Source: Pterobdella sp. o SKG-2022 (lineage: Eukaryota > Annelida > Clitellata > Hirudinida > Piscicolidae). Taken from it: DNA of 64,000 nt. The number at the start of each line of letters is the position of its first letter. Within the stretch, counting starts at the first letter, position 1. The notes under the pieces were generated by a model, which worked only from the letters and a program-made list of their open reading frames with translations, was not told the DNA's origin and did not search any database. Below, in pieces: positions 37,901 to 52,900 of the stretch. The stretch spans positions 4,961,896 through 5,025,895 of the forward strand of contig OZ038320.1 of NCBI GenBank assembly GCA_964035795.1, read 5' to 3'. The position numbers and the translations under genes are program-made.

Positions 37901-40900
37901 AGCTCAGTTCACATCCCCACCAATGTCTTTGACCAATGTAGGTATATTATATTATTACCTTATATTATAATTTTTATACTATATTCATAAAGATTTTATC
38001 TAAGCTTCTAGTTTTATGATAATTTGAGTTTTATAGCTATAAGTTATATTATAACATTTTATGAAAACAAGTTAAAATTTTGAAATAATGTAAACATTCA
38101 ATTGAAAAATATTTACAGTTTCATTATTAGTATAAAATTTCTTGAATAATCAAAATAACCTCAAAATTGTGAGTCATAAAAACACGACAATATTTGAATT
38201 TTATATTTTGAAGAAGCTTTTTGATATATCATCATCAGGTAACTAACATAAAATAACGTCACTTGATTCAGAATCAAAATAATAATAATGTCTAATGCTA
38301 ATATTCCAAATACAAAAACTTTTGTCAGTTATAAGCCATTAGGTTATATTTTGACCAATAATAATGACTCCGAGCTACTATAAGCGATACTTATGTAGTT
38401 CAAAATGTCTTGAGAGCTTTGAAAGTGATTATTCAACAACTATAGTCATTTAATCGAAAGGTTAATATTTATTGATGATTTCATGAAAATAAACAAAGTA
38501 CCAGCAGGTAACAAAAAGGATATTTTCATTATTGCTTACATCCTTTATTAACATTAGTTAATCAGAACTTCTTACGTCTTTGAAGGATTAATCTTCTCAA
38601 AATTTTTTCGAATAAAATCTTTGCTATTGAAATAAACCTTTTTTGAAGCTATACATTTTGTTACAGTAATATTTCAAATTTTTGAATATCGAGCTAATTA
38701 AGGCTAGAAACAAAAGCTTTTGAATATTTTGATGTATTTGTGATGTTTCGATAAAAATATACAAAATGCAACCCACGATAAATTAACGAGTTTCAATATA
38801 ATTAAACATTAAATTTTTCACAATGAACTAAGAACACGACTATTAGGTGACAAACAAAGAAGCTTTTGAAATTTCAACTTCAAATTCGAAAAGCATTGTA
38901 TACACCTTTTAATAGAAGTCTGAGTATCATTAAACTATAAACAATAAAACCCTCTGCAAATTTTTTATAAAAAAGTTTAGACGTTTTTTTAATGTAACCT
39001 TTTTGTGTATACTAATTTTTTACTTGATATGAAAAGTTTGTACACGTTGGGAGTTTTCCGGGTTTCCCAAATGTCTAAAAAAATATTCATTTTGAGATTT
39101 ATAAACGTTGACATGAAAATTTTAATTGTTTTCATTGATTGAAAATGAGACAATTGAGAACATTGGCCTGGATTTAAATTATTTGAAAAAATACTCATTT
39201 TTCAATTGTATTTAATTTTTACTCAAGTAAACTGTATTTATTCTCACAAACAATAGCTAAATATCCTCAATAGATCCTATTTTAGGGTAATCTAATAAGT
39301 GTTCAGAAGAAGGTGACTGGAAAGTTGATGGAAATTTTCTAATTTAATCAACATTTTTTCCTCAAAAACGGTTGAAAATAATGAAAAAGTAGATTAAAAC
39401 ATAATGAGCCGAAAATAAAAAATTGAATATGAAAAAAAACAACTTTATATGGAAAACTAGTAATTGAAGAAAAATACAAATTAAAAATAATATTTGAATT
39501 ATACTGCATGCTAAACTCCAGTCCTTAACAATCCCCATGTGGTATTGTTGTTACACCGTAGAAAAATAATTAAATAAAAAATAATAATATTTTTTTATAA
39601 AAAATAAAAAATTTTAATTTCTATAAAAAAAGGTGAATTTTGTTCAGGAAAATTTGCACGTTTTGAAACTGGTCAACCGAGTTTTAATTAGTGCAAACTA
39701 TTGCTATGATTGATAGCAACATTTTGAGGAAATATGCTCAATTTGAGTTTTAAAGTTTTGAAAAATAACTTTAGAAATAAAATAAACTTTTTCTTTTTCA
39801 ATTTAAATTTTTTAACTTAATTTCGAAAAAATTTTTGAACGGAATTTTTGACGAGCTCATTATGAAAAATAATGTACTTGAAATTTAACGTATAAAAAAA
39901 ATTACACAAAATTTAAAGAAAAACATTCAAAAAAACAATTATTAACTAAAAAACAATTTATTCAGACAGGACCTTTCTGTAACTCAGCCTGGATTAACGT
40001 ATACTGGCTTAAATATTTTTTTTTACAGTTTGTAATTTTATTTTTCATTAATTTGGCTTGAATATATATATATATATTAATTTTTCAAAAAAGGTTGAAT
40101 TTTTTTTCTCAATCTTTTTTTATCTCATTACTGGTTTGATCAATATGGGAATTCAAAACTACGCTTTATTCCTATTTAATTTTAAAACACTCTCAAAAAA
40201 GCTTCGCACAATTTTGTTTTCAAAAAGAATTGTTCAAGTTTACAGATAAAAAAATATATCTTTATTTTATGTATTAAATTATAAATTCAGATTATTTATT
40301 TTTTTTTACATTCTGTAGCACGCAAAAATCTGTACTTCCAAAGTTGAATTATTTAATTCCTTGCATGTAGACATTTTAGCATTGAAGTCCATCAGGATAA
40401 ACTTTGGCTCATTGTAATGGAAGCAAAAAAATTTATAAAATTTTCTGATGTCGTTACCATGTGTTTGCTGCTTCGAAAACTTTTTTGGTTTGTGAATTGA
40501 CATATTATTATCATATTTTCATTATTTTTATTATTATTATTATTTATTTTGTCTTAATTGTATTTATGTTTCCATTATCACTCTTCATGATAATTTTGTT
40601 TTTGACCCATTCATAAAACTTGAATATGCTCCAAGCAGTTTATGTGTGTGACTGTAAAGACGGATGAGACTGTTATCTTCAATTCTGCTCCAAATTTTTC
40701 TTTTACTTTTTCTTCTTTTATGCGATTTTTCTCATTTTGATATATTTATTGTTTTTATACTTTTTTCAATCACATATGAAAATGCGAGTAAAAGTTTGTA
40801 TACAACCTCAAAAAGGTTTTATTCCAAAAGGTACTTTGACGCCCTTAATTCTCTTCAAAGTTATATGGGTTTTTTAGGATTTTAGACTTTCTTGAATTTT

Positions 40901-43900
40901 TTCCGAAAATGTTCACAATGGTTTATTTATCATAGAGTTTTGTATGAAAAAAATATTTTTTAGCAAATATACTTTTTTCAATTCATCTTTTTCTTCATTT
41001 AAATGAAATTTTTTTTAGAGTTTTGGAAGGTTTGAAATTGTTGGTTGTTACAGAAAACATTTTTTTGAAGTTTTCAAAAATTTTGTCACATAATTACTAA
41101 ATCAAAAGTAGTTCGGAATATTTATTTTTTTTATAAAAACCATCAAAAACAAACTGATTATTAAAAATTTCTTATTTAATTATTATTGAATTATTTCATA
41201 TCAATTTTCCTGTTTTGTTTATTTTAATGTTTATTTTACTCAAAATTATCCCCCATCGACCATAAACAGCACCCAACCCCACTTCTCCCCCTGCCCTACA
41301 TCACCGCCTAAACACAATGCTTCCATGTAAATTCATAATTAAATTTAAATACAAAACGCTCTTAAACAAAACGTTGACACTTCTGTAGCACTTGGGTCAC
41401 AAAGGTCATCAAGGCCAACTTATTCGTTTGGGGTTGAAGGTTGCTATTTGTCAAAGGTGACGTTCCATAATTGAGATTTTATGGAGGTGGTAGTGTTGTC
41501 GTATAGTATGATAAAAAAAATTTTTATAAGTGAGAAACTGTTGAGACAATAGTGGTGAGGTTGTATAGTTATTGAATCATATTACGAATAAGTAGGTTAT
41601 GATACGATATGTGGGATGGAATATAGTTTGAAATGTTCAAAGAATAGAAGTAATATGAAATACGGTGAGTTAAAACGAAACACAAAAACATTTTTTTAAA
41701 AATTCAATGAAATACATTTGAAAAGGATACGAAAAAATACAAAAAAACAACCGTATACAATGGTATAAAATATAAGGGAAGGATACACAAAATTATAGAA
41801 AAATAAAATAAATTACATTAAAAAATAGTGTAAAATTCTTTCAATCTTTCGTGAGTTTAAAAAAATTTAGTTTTAAAATGTCAGAAGAATTAAGAGAACT
41901 TTTTTAAAAGTTTGAAAGAAAATTAATTTCAAGCAAAAACGTCTGTCAACTAAGTTGAAGTGCTCAAAATCAACTCTATAAATTCCTTGAAAATAATTAT
42001 AATTTGTTTTTGAAATTATTTTTTAAAAATAAATTTTTAAAGAAGAGAAAACATTTTTTTATTATTTATCAAAAAAAAATTTTGATTGCACGAAGAAACT
42101 TCAAAACTAAAACTCATGTAAAAAAAATCAAAAAACTCTTAAAAAAAGTATATAAAGAAAATCTTTTATTAGCCTAGCATACGTTTTATATGCTCGATTT
42201 AACTTTGAAACCCTTTAACGCAATAAGAGCATTTAGTTGAATTTGAAGCGAATTTATTCAAAAACTCAAAGTTTAATTCAGATATTTGAGAAAAATTTCA
42301 AAATACATATATTTTTTTCTTATAACCTAAGCTTCGAGTTCACGTTGAATAAACACACCTTTTTGTTAATTATAGGAAATACACTAAATAAGACTCAAAC
42401 TTAAGCAAAATGACTAATAGGATACACCTTATAAAACCCATTATTAGCAGACCTGAAGATGATGAAGAAATATATCAAAAAGTTTCATCTAGAAAAAATT
42501 GAAATTCCATCGTGTTTTCAGGATTCACGTTTTAAAATTTTAAAAATTTTCACAATGTAAAACTTATTGAAAGTTATTTTCAACAAACCCAATCCTCTTC
42601 ATCGCTTACCACCACACAACAGCAGAAGAGATTTTGAGCAGCATAACGTGGAGCAGAAATTTGGACTCAGACTTCATCAAGAACCTTCAAGACGACTCCA
42701 CGCTTGCCTGGCAGTACTTCTGCAGTGTTAACGGCCACCTTAGACTGTTTCCGGGTTATTTTTTTGTTATTATTATTGTTACTATTATTATTGTTATTAT
42801 TATTGTTTTTTTTTCATTCATTTATTAAGTTTTTTTTCTTTGATTCTATTATTTTTAAAATTCATTTTTACCGTTAGATAATTATTAGTTTCAATATATA
42901 CTTTTCTCATTCTAAAACTTGCCGAATCTTCAACTTTTTATAAAAAAAATTGGAAAAAAAATTTTTTCATTGTTTTCATAAAAATTCTCTTTTTAAGTTT
43001 CATTCTTTTTTATTTTTTATTTTGTTCCACATCAAGTTATTCTCAGTTTTTAGAATTTTATCTTTTTATGATAATTACACTTTTTCACTATTTCACCTAC
43101 AGTATTATACAAAAGTTTAATTTACAACTAGATTTTCAGAATTTTATTTACAATCATAAATCCAATCATACGTTTTGGTTTCCATTTCGACCCCAAACTC
43201 TGGTTTTCAGCAATATCAGAAAGTTGTTTCACAGTCGATTTTGTCACACTATGCCATTTTTATGAAATTTATTTCATGCAACTAAGTCGGGAGATCTAAA
43301 CTTATGTGGATCCAACTGGTTGTGGCCGATTTGAAAGCTGAAAACTTTAGAAAAATGGGTCCTCAAAAGAAACCTCTGGAGGAGAAAGATATCTGTGCTT
43401 TGACAAACCGTCTAACTTCATTTTATGAAAAAAAAGACGTTAAACGAACAAAAATAATAATTTTTGTTTATTTAATTATCGATATATTGTTATTGTTATT
43501 ATTAGGAACCCGATGGAGCTCAACCATGGAGGAGGTAGCCACTCCTGCAGACTTTTTTGACTGCAGAATGAAGCACTGGTATTTTTTTTGACTTCATTCA
43601 TTTATTTGAGATTGCTTCACTAACGAGTATGGTTATAGTGACTTCGACTAAAATACAACCCAAGCATTTGTTTGATTGTGCCAACATCAACTGTAAGAGT
43701 TTTTCTACAGTAACTTGTGTGATTATAAAAGCATTTGAATTGACTTTCTAACAAGCTGGAACATTTCTGAACAGAAAATAATTAAAAACTTGATAAAATT
43801 GAAAAAATACTTGAAAAACAGTAAGTAAAAAAATAATTTAAAAAATTATGTAAGCAAAACCAATTAAAATTTCATGGAAAAAATTCGAATTTCAAGACCG

Positions 43901-46900
43901 AAGCTTCACATTATAATTGATTAATGTAGTTACCTGGATGGGTTATTTCACTGATATCGACTAACTGAAAAACTAAACTAACCTATTAACAAAAACGATT
44001 TGAGTAATTTTTATTATCTATGTTAACAAGTTTCGATTCAAATCGTACTGATAGTTAATATCAATCTCACAAAACTGTTTTATCCTAAATGAGTATACCA
44101 TCTTTTTGTATATATTTTTATATATTTAAAATTTCTATATATATATATAGTTTTTTTTTCAAGTCAATATATACTATTTTTTTCAGCGCAACATAAAATG
44201 ATCTGATTGGCTCAGTTAAAGAAAGCATTTGAACCCGGAGTCTGGGCTTCAAATGCCGGCTTAAAAAGCATTTTTAATACTAAGTTAATTGAAAATTTTC
44301 ACATTAGTAAGGTTATAAAACACAAAGTGTTTATTCAAAAAAAAGACGTAAAGCTTCTCTTAACTCAAGGGATTCACCTGATAATAAAAGCTAGACTTAA
44401 GAAAAGCTTCTTGTCTTTTTGTAATTACATACTTTGTGTTTGTTAAAATTTGATTTGAGTTATTCTACGTCATCATTAAAATTCTTTCATACTATATATA
44501 TCTAACTACATATATACATTCATAGTTGAATATTTATTCTCCCATGGTCTCATATAGCTGTAAAGATAAATCACTTTTTGCACCTGTATAATCAATCTAG
44601 CTAATTGAATTGTAAACTGATGAACGTTGCAGACGGAAAGTTGATTAAAACCAAAAAAAATTAACCATCGTAATTGAAGCTTCTTGTCTTTGTGAATTGA
44701 ATATTTAAGAGTTTGAATCAGGTTTTTTATTTGATTAATTTGAGTGTTAAATTTTTATTTAATTTTCAGATTATTTAACAATTTATCAAAGTAAAAGTTT
44801 ATTTTGTTTGTTTTATATAAAAATTGTCAATATTTCCTGTATCCTGTGCCACCTATGATCACACTCGTCATTTTATTGTCGTTACAATTTTTTAATTGCG
44901 TTCAATGACACTCATTGTTGTATTTTATTACCATTTTAGTATAGTTTTGATGAGTTATGCTTGAAAAAAATTGCTTGAAAAGAAATATATTATATTATAT
45001 AAACTCAATTTCTTATATAAACCTAAAATACATCATAAACCTACACTATAACACCAACCATTATTATCACTAATGAAGTTCGAGAAGATTCGACAAAAAA
45101 ACAAACTCAAACAAAACATCTTATAGACCATATTTCCCCATAAGGCTTTCAACATCGCAGGTACATCCAAGGAGTTTCATGCGCCAAAGACGTGGTTTTC
45201 TTACTGGACATTAGTGGCAGTATGAAAGGTGGGAGTCGTTGTTGTATTTGTATAGCGGAGTATATTGAGAAAAACAAGGATTAATTAGCAGTTTCAACAA
45301 TGTTAACTTTAACAATTTTTATTATGTTGAAAAAATTTTTTGAATTTTTGAGAAATTTGGATATGTTTTAAAGAGAGTATAATGCAAGTTCATACAAGTT
45401 GATAATGTTGGTTAGTCTCAAAAAAAACTTCATTTTTGTTATAAAGCTTTAGTGCTGTTTCCAATAGTTTTTATTGTAGACAAGTGTTTATTGAATATCT
45501 ATTAAAATTAATGTGTATCTATACAATTTGCTTTCATCATTTATCGTAAAAAAGTTACTTTTTATTGAAATAATATAGTGCAGGTATAATTAAGTTTAGT
45601 ATGGGGGTTTTGAAATAAAGTTTGGAAAAGTGTACATGAATTGTAGAATTTTTGATGAAGACGATGTTTTATATTAAACAAGAAACAGTTAAAGAATGCG
45701 TTTGTGGAAAATCCATTAATAGAAGAAACTTTATAATGTAAGTTTTGTTCATGAAAAACTTCGTTGTTTTACAAGTCTTGTGTTTGTGTATGGAACAATG
45801 AACGAAGTGATGGTTAATCACCAATCAGTTTAAAATAATTCTATAAAATTGTTACTTGCACATATAAATTTCATGAAGTCAAAGATCAATTAATCAAAAC
45901 AGAAAAAAAGCTATATTGTTCGATAAGTTTAGCATTATTCTAAAACGTCAATGGTTTTTCCAACTTTTTATTTCAAGTTCAATACAAAATTTTATCAAGT
46001 GTTTTCTAAAGTTTTTTTAGGCATCATGTTGAGCAAAAGTTTTAAAAATAATTTATTTCGTTTATTTTCGCTTGAATATTCATTTTTATTTCATTCAAAA
46101 TGAAACTAACTTAATTTGGTTTTTTAAACTTTAGTTGGATGAACTTATTAATTTTGCATATTTATTTGAAAAAATTGAAAATAAATTAATTTCTTTGTAT
46201 ATAAACTCAAATTTTTTAGAAGAATCAATTATAGTAAATCTTAAACGATAAATAATGACAGGCTTGAGTATAGAAATAGCGAAAACCGCTCTGGAGAAAT
46301 TAATGGAAACTCTCAGCTACATCGATTATTTCAACATCCTCACGGTTTAGTTTTAATTATATGCAACTGATACAGAAGTAATATCAAATAAATTCAAAAT
46401 AATGCATTAATAGATTACTACTCAAGTTTAATTTAATATCGTTTAAAAAACTTTTCAAATGTCTTAGGACTTGAAATATCGTCTGAATACATATTCTCCC
46501 GTTCATTCTGGTTTCTTTATGTGAATTTATACATGCCTATTTCATTCTAAGACAAATTACCACTTTTGAAATTGGATATTAGTTTTATACACAGTGATTC
46601 TCAGTTCCTAGGAATCACTTACCACATTGGAATAGTTTTTAAGCTATAACGTACATGGTATAGACAAAAAATTGAATTTAAGGGCAAACTATAGAGAAAT
46701 CGAACGTTGAACATTTATATGCAATGAATTATTCAGATAAGCTTTTTTGTTTTCAAATTTAAAATCATAATTCTTCTATTTCTTTTTAAAAGCCTCTTTT
46801 GTATAAAATATTTTCTGGATTAAAAATTTTAATTCTCGAACTTTTATGTCATGATTTATCTTCTAAAGTGTATATGTCTAAAAAATTATTCATTCATATT

Positions 46901-49900
46901 TTGATATATTCACATTTAAAATACGCTTCAAGCTTTCATTCTTTTGTCAATACATAAATGCCATTCTGTTTCTCAATTATTATACTCTAAATCTATCACT
47001 TGCAGTTATTCTGGCATCACCATTTAACTTTCATCTTTGCTCAACTATTTAATGTATTCTTTTCTCCAACTGTCGTATGCTTTAAAAAACCTCATTGTTC
47101 CCAGATTTTTTTTCATTTTCTTCTCGTATTCAAGTTTTTATTATATATTTAATATATGTTTTTCTCTATTTTTTTTAAACGTTAAAATATCAAGTATTTT
47201 TCACAATATTGTACTTAGCCATTATTTTTCGACTTTTTCAATAAGAAATTGAATATTCATAACTACTTTTAAACTTTCACGAACAATAAATTCAGATTAA
47301 AATTTAAAACTGATTTCAATTTATAGCAAAATGATCAATCGTTGAGAATCTTTTCGAAAAGTTGTATCATTATTCATATGTTGAAAAATTCCAAGTATTT
47401 ATACAATCTTTCGCCTAAAAAACTTAAATTTCAACAAAGGTAATTTCTTTCTAAAAATATTAAACAAATTTTCGAAATTAGTTTTTTATTTGACTGCGTT
47501 GAATTGAAAAAAAAGCACTTTGAATGAAAATTAGTGAGAATTTAACCCTTTAAAAAGAAATAACATATTGAATTTAATCTGAACCATTCTATCATTTGAG
47601 AATATTAGTGAGTGTTAAGCTCAAATATTAAATGAATGCATAATTTTTGGAAAGTTATTATTTTGAGAAATTCGATATGCAAAATAAATAGAAAATTTTA
47701 TGAAATTTTTTCATTGAATTGAGAAATCAAGCAGAAGTTATTTTTATTTTTTTTTACTCATATGAAATCCAGTATAAAATAGCCATTCAAAATTTTTTCA
47801 TTTTTCCGACTCTCAAAAATGTTTTTAATCTTTTTTTAACTCATTAAATTTTGTACATGTATCTACTTTTCTATTTTTTTGCAAATAGTCGAAATTTCTA
47901 ACTCTAATTCTCGAAGTTCTTTTCGAATACCAAATTATCCGATGCGTTCACTTCATTCCCTTATAACAAAATGTGCCCATCTATTTTTTACTCTTTTTTT
48001 TTTTTGATTAGTTTATTTTATGGCATTTGTTTTTACCTTGTTCCCAATGTATTTTGCTTTCTTCAAATCTACCCATAGTTTCTGGCATCAAACAAACCTT
48101 TTTGTCCCACTTGTTTTATAGCAACATCTTTTTTTTTCTTGAATTTTTTCATTCCATCAAAAGCAATTATATTGTAAAGAATCAAAATTTCATAAAGAAT
48201 TACGCCTTACACATTCATCATTCTCCGATAAAGTGTTCTTACTCAAATTAAAAAGCATTTTATGATTTCTTCTCACAAAGATATATATTTAAGCAATGAA
48301 AAGTATTCAAATTGAAACTATATCAAATATTTCTCTATATTTTCATGCACATCCATTTATTTCATTAAGCTTCTAACTTTTTATTATTACTGGCAACACA
48401 TAAACACCATTATTTGAATGCCCACATTTCCCGTCTCCATCATTAAAACCTTATATTCCATTCATTTTATTAAAGAAAAATATCTAATCATTTTTTAACG
48501 TTTTATTTCTTATTCATTAAAATACCCAGCTTAACTTTTGTTGATTTTCTTTCTTATTTAAATGAATTAAAATTTCTAATATTATAGTTTCACTGTTTTA
48601 TTTTTGATATATTTGAATAATTTTTCAAAATAAATGCTTATGTACCAAAGGAATAGTAGAAAAAAGCTACATAAATTTCTTTAAAACATCTGAAGTAACG
48701 TTTAAAAAGCATTTCTTTAAAATATTTTATTTTGGTTCATTGCATTAGTTCTGAGTACAAATATTTGATATGTATATTGTAGGAAAAACATTTATATAAT
48801 GCTTAGAAATATGCAAATGCGTTCTTAAGGGTGACATGATTCTTCATACAGCCTTGATAAATTTTTTGAGAATTTTTCGATTGTTCATGCGTATTTTACT
48901 AGTCTTGAAACTTCAGAGCAGCAGTTGCTAATGATTAGCAATATAATTGGCAATTTAACTGATATTTGAAAGAAGTCTTATTGAAATAAATTTCTATTTG
49001 ATTAAAATGTCCATACCAGGATTGAAAAAAATGTTCTCTTTATTATTGATATTCTTGGTTTTCAATTATATTGTAACATCAGGTTTATTTAACAAATGTA
49101 GAACTATTTTCTTCACAAATACCATTTTGTCACTGAAAAACCAGACTGAAGTTTTTAAAACACTGCTTTGTTCATGTCAAGATGCGAAGTTTACCTCAGA
49201 GTGAAGCTTCCTTTGAAAAATGGATCATCTGCTAAGCTATGAACCTTTCTAACATTTAAACAAGTTTAACTCTGAGATAAACTGATTTATAAACATTTTT
49301 TACTGAATTTTCATTTCTATAAAAATAAAATCATTTTTGATTTTTTTTCTTGTCATGATGACATACTTTTACCATAATTCTGTACTCGCAACCATAGATA
49401 ATTTCTTCAAGGATCTTCAACCCAACTGAATTAAACTTGAGAAACCTTATAATTGATGTTTTTGGTTCATAAATTTTTATATATTGTTATAAGACTAGAA
49501 ACCCAGCGGTAACAGGTTGTATCCGGGTGGATTTTTTTTATCATTAAAAAAAATAATTAAGAAATATGACGGCACAACGTAAATGCAGAAAATCATAACT
49601 TTTTACAATCAAAAACATATTTGAATTTAGTATTCAACTGAAATTTCTAAAAATAAAAACTAATTCAAAATTCAATCTACACCTACAAATTTATAAAATT
49701 AAGAAATAAATTTCAAATAATTAATCAAATTTTTTTCATTATTATTTATCCATATTGATTTTCCACTAACAGTTGTAAAACTTATGAAGCATTAATCAAC
49801 TACAAACATTAATTACCAGTACTCAGACACTGTTGACTACCTGGACCCTTTACTGAATGGCACCTTGGTCCAGGCCACTGAGATATTCAAAAAGGTTGGT

Positions 49901-52900
49901 TTCATAATGATGTTATGGTGGTGGTATAATGGGGGATTTAATAACGGTGATGACGTAGTGGTGATTCATAGTGTTATGCTTTAGGGTGGTTTATATTAAT
50001 AATGTGTATACTAGGTTTCATATTGATAGTATTTTCTTGTAAATTATTTTTTATTTAATTTTTCATGGTTTCATCAAACTTGAAAGGATTATACTTGACT
50101 TTAAATTAATCATTACACACTTATTATATTTAATATTTAAAAATGAAAAATTCGATAAAAAGCTTTTCTAAGCTTGTTTTCAAAGAACTTTTTGAAATTT
50201 TGGTAATTTCAAAAATTATTTATATCAAAGAATTGAAAACGCATATGTTAGTTATCTGATGGAACTACTAAGTATATATCGAAAAGCTTAGTTCTGAAAA
50301 ATACCAACTGATTTATTGTTGTTTCAATTCACATTTGAGTATTAAATTTAGAAGTTTTTTTTTCTTCAAAAAACAAAATTCCTGTTTTTGCTGACATAAT
50401 GGTCAACTTTATCAAGTCTTATTAATTATTTAAGAATAACTGACAGTGAAATGAAACTACATACTTTTTGTAAATTTTTATGAGCAAAACTCTTTAGGAA
50501 TGAAACTTTAAGCCATTTGAGAAAACCGAAGATTAATGTTGAGAGTATACACATAAACTTTCTACGTGAAAGTGCATTCTTATTTAAATACACATACATT
50601 AACTATATGTTTATTATCTAGGGTTAAGGGTGAAGTCAGGCAAAATATATGGGAGTTTTTTTCTATGAGTTTTTGAAATGATAATAAATGTAGTGTGGAA
50701 CATAAGTGGTTACTTAGTGTTGAAAAAAAATTTATATATAAGTTTATGTGTTCATAACTCCGGATTCAACTGGTATTGAAGCAAGCAGCAATAGTTTTAT
50801 AAGTTTTTATGAAGTTTATAAGCTTTGTGATAAACAGTATCAGATGATTTTCTGGTAAATCAAAAAGCTTTGTCAAAAAATAGAATTAAAAAGCCATTTT
50901 TAAATTTTATTCTCGTAGTTTATAGGTTAATGTTTTAAATGATTTTGTTTTATATTTTTCTGGTGAACGAAAATTCTTTATTACGCAATAAAACGTGATA
51001 CAAAAAAACCTTTTCGTATATTATATATGTGGAATACTAATTTTTCAAAAACTTTGCAGTGGATTTATGGTTTTTGATAAGTTCAAAAAAGCAAAAAGTT
51101 TTACCATGAAAAGTTAGCATTGAAAATCAATAAGACTGCTCAATTGAAATTAAAAGTAAACTAAGTTAAAATAAAAAATTTTTTATTATCAAATTCAATT
51201 ATTTTTAAATTCTATTTAGTTTATCAATTCATCTTGCCAGACCTAATACATTAATTATAATAATCCTAGTTAAAAAAGTAATAACTATTATCAAATAAAT
51301 CTTTTGTTGAACGTATCCAAATTTTTTGTTTTTCTACCAAGGAAAAACCACATCAAAAATTTATAAAATTTTATGAAAAACCAAACCACAAAATATACAA
51401 AATTTTGAAGTTTCATGTATCAGAGCACATTTGTGGAACAAAATTTATCAAAATTTTAAAGTTTAAACTCATAAACTTTATTCTTTTTTATACATTAGAG
51501 GGTCTAAAGTCCACTGATGCTATGGTTAAAGAATCTACTTTCCGCAATCCTTTTTATAACTTTCTCAAGTATTCAAAAGCTTGCACATGTTGAAGCTTTT
51601 CCAACTATGGGTTTTCACTTCGACCATGATTTTTCACCGATTTCATTCTAAATTTTTAAATTTTTATCTTTTTTGCTGCAGCCATTATGAGCCAAACGGT
51701 TTTATATAAAACTCATAATAATGAAAAATTTGTGTTTTATCAATATGAAAAAAATAAATATTATTACTCAAATGAAAAAATATTACTGTTAAAATTGGAA
51801 TAAAAGTAAAAAAAAAAGTTATAACACCAACACACTTTATAAAAATTACGTTAACCCAAAGTATAAATTTTTTTATGACAATAACAATAACAACTCAATT
51901 TTGTTTTCATGCTGTTTATAACAACAATCCGTTAAAACCATCTTCTTTTGTTTGTTTTCAAAACATAAAAACTCTAAAGCTTGTACATGTGATACTATTG
52001 TAGAAGCACCGTTTCAGTGGAGTTAATATCATTTTTCAATTGTTACTCTGAGTTTCAAAACTCAAAAGATTTTAAGTTTAGATATAAATAACTGATTTTT
52101 AAAAAATAGCAGTTTCAAGGCTACTACATTAAATTTCAAATAAACATAAAATCTGAGACCAGAGTTTTGAGCGTGATAAAATCCTTTTTTAAGAATAAAT
52201 TTCTAGAAAAACTTAAAATTTTAGAATTAATTTTTTTTTGAAGTATATAACTGTATTAAGTGTATAATAAAAAAATCTTCTCAACGGTCGACCTATATTC
52301 ATTTTTATTTAATATTAAACAAAAATATTTCAATACGAAATGAAATTTGATTTACCGCTTTGTGGTCAGTATATTACTGCCATTTTAAGTTTGAATTATT
52401 TAGTTTTCTGTTATTGATAGTTTTTAAATATTCAACATTTTGGTTTTAAAAAGTTTTTCCAACATTCATAGAGTTTATTTTATAATCGTGTAAGAAATTG
52501 TACTTCAGGTTTTTTTTTTGAAATTTTATTTTAGTTAGTAGTTTTTTTTTTATAATTTCAAAAACGCAAAAAAATTCAAAACAGGAATATTTGAATCTAA
52601 TATAATTTTCTTTTTAAAATTTATTCACAATTTTTAGAACAAATTTTCTACGAAAAAACCGGTCTACAAAAAATACAATGGCGGAATTAAAAAAAAATAT
52701 ATATTTTAAACATTTCTCAAAACAAGTTGAGATGGTTCAATTAACTTTATGCTCAGAAGTTAGGCATAAAAGTCAAGAGCCATGACGGATAGCACAGAAC
52801 AAGGATAAAGAAAACCACGATCGACATGCGACAATATAGAGACATACAAACCCACACATTCAGACAAAGTAAACCATCTCTGCTGATAATAGTTTAATTT

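Larger units (their letters stand above)
37938..42622. other. Alpha-2/delta intron 5
   Basis: It holds two family C copies, an ATT-rich microsatellite (40505-40552), a C-rich tract at 41265-41310 and the possible cassette exon at 41389-41439. The remainder is A/T-rich. Confidence 0.65.
43579..45160. other. Alpha-2/delta intron 7
   Basis: It contains the degenerate tRNA-like sequence at 44203 and the family A foldback element at 44318-44441. The last ~130 nt before exon 8 are A/C-rich. Nothing else supported. Confidence 0.7.

Noticed and set aside
43304..43591. 95-codon frame read as a gene
   Set aside because: Only its last part (43506-43578) is coding, as alpha-2/delta exon 7; the rest is intron 6 read through.
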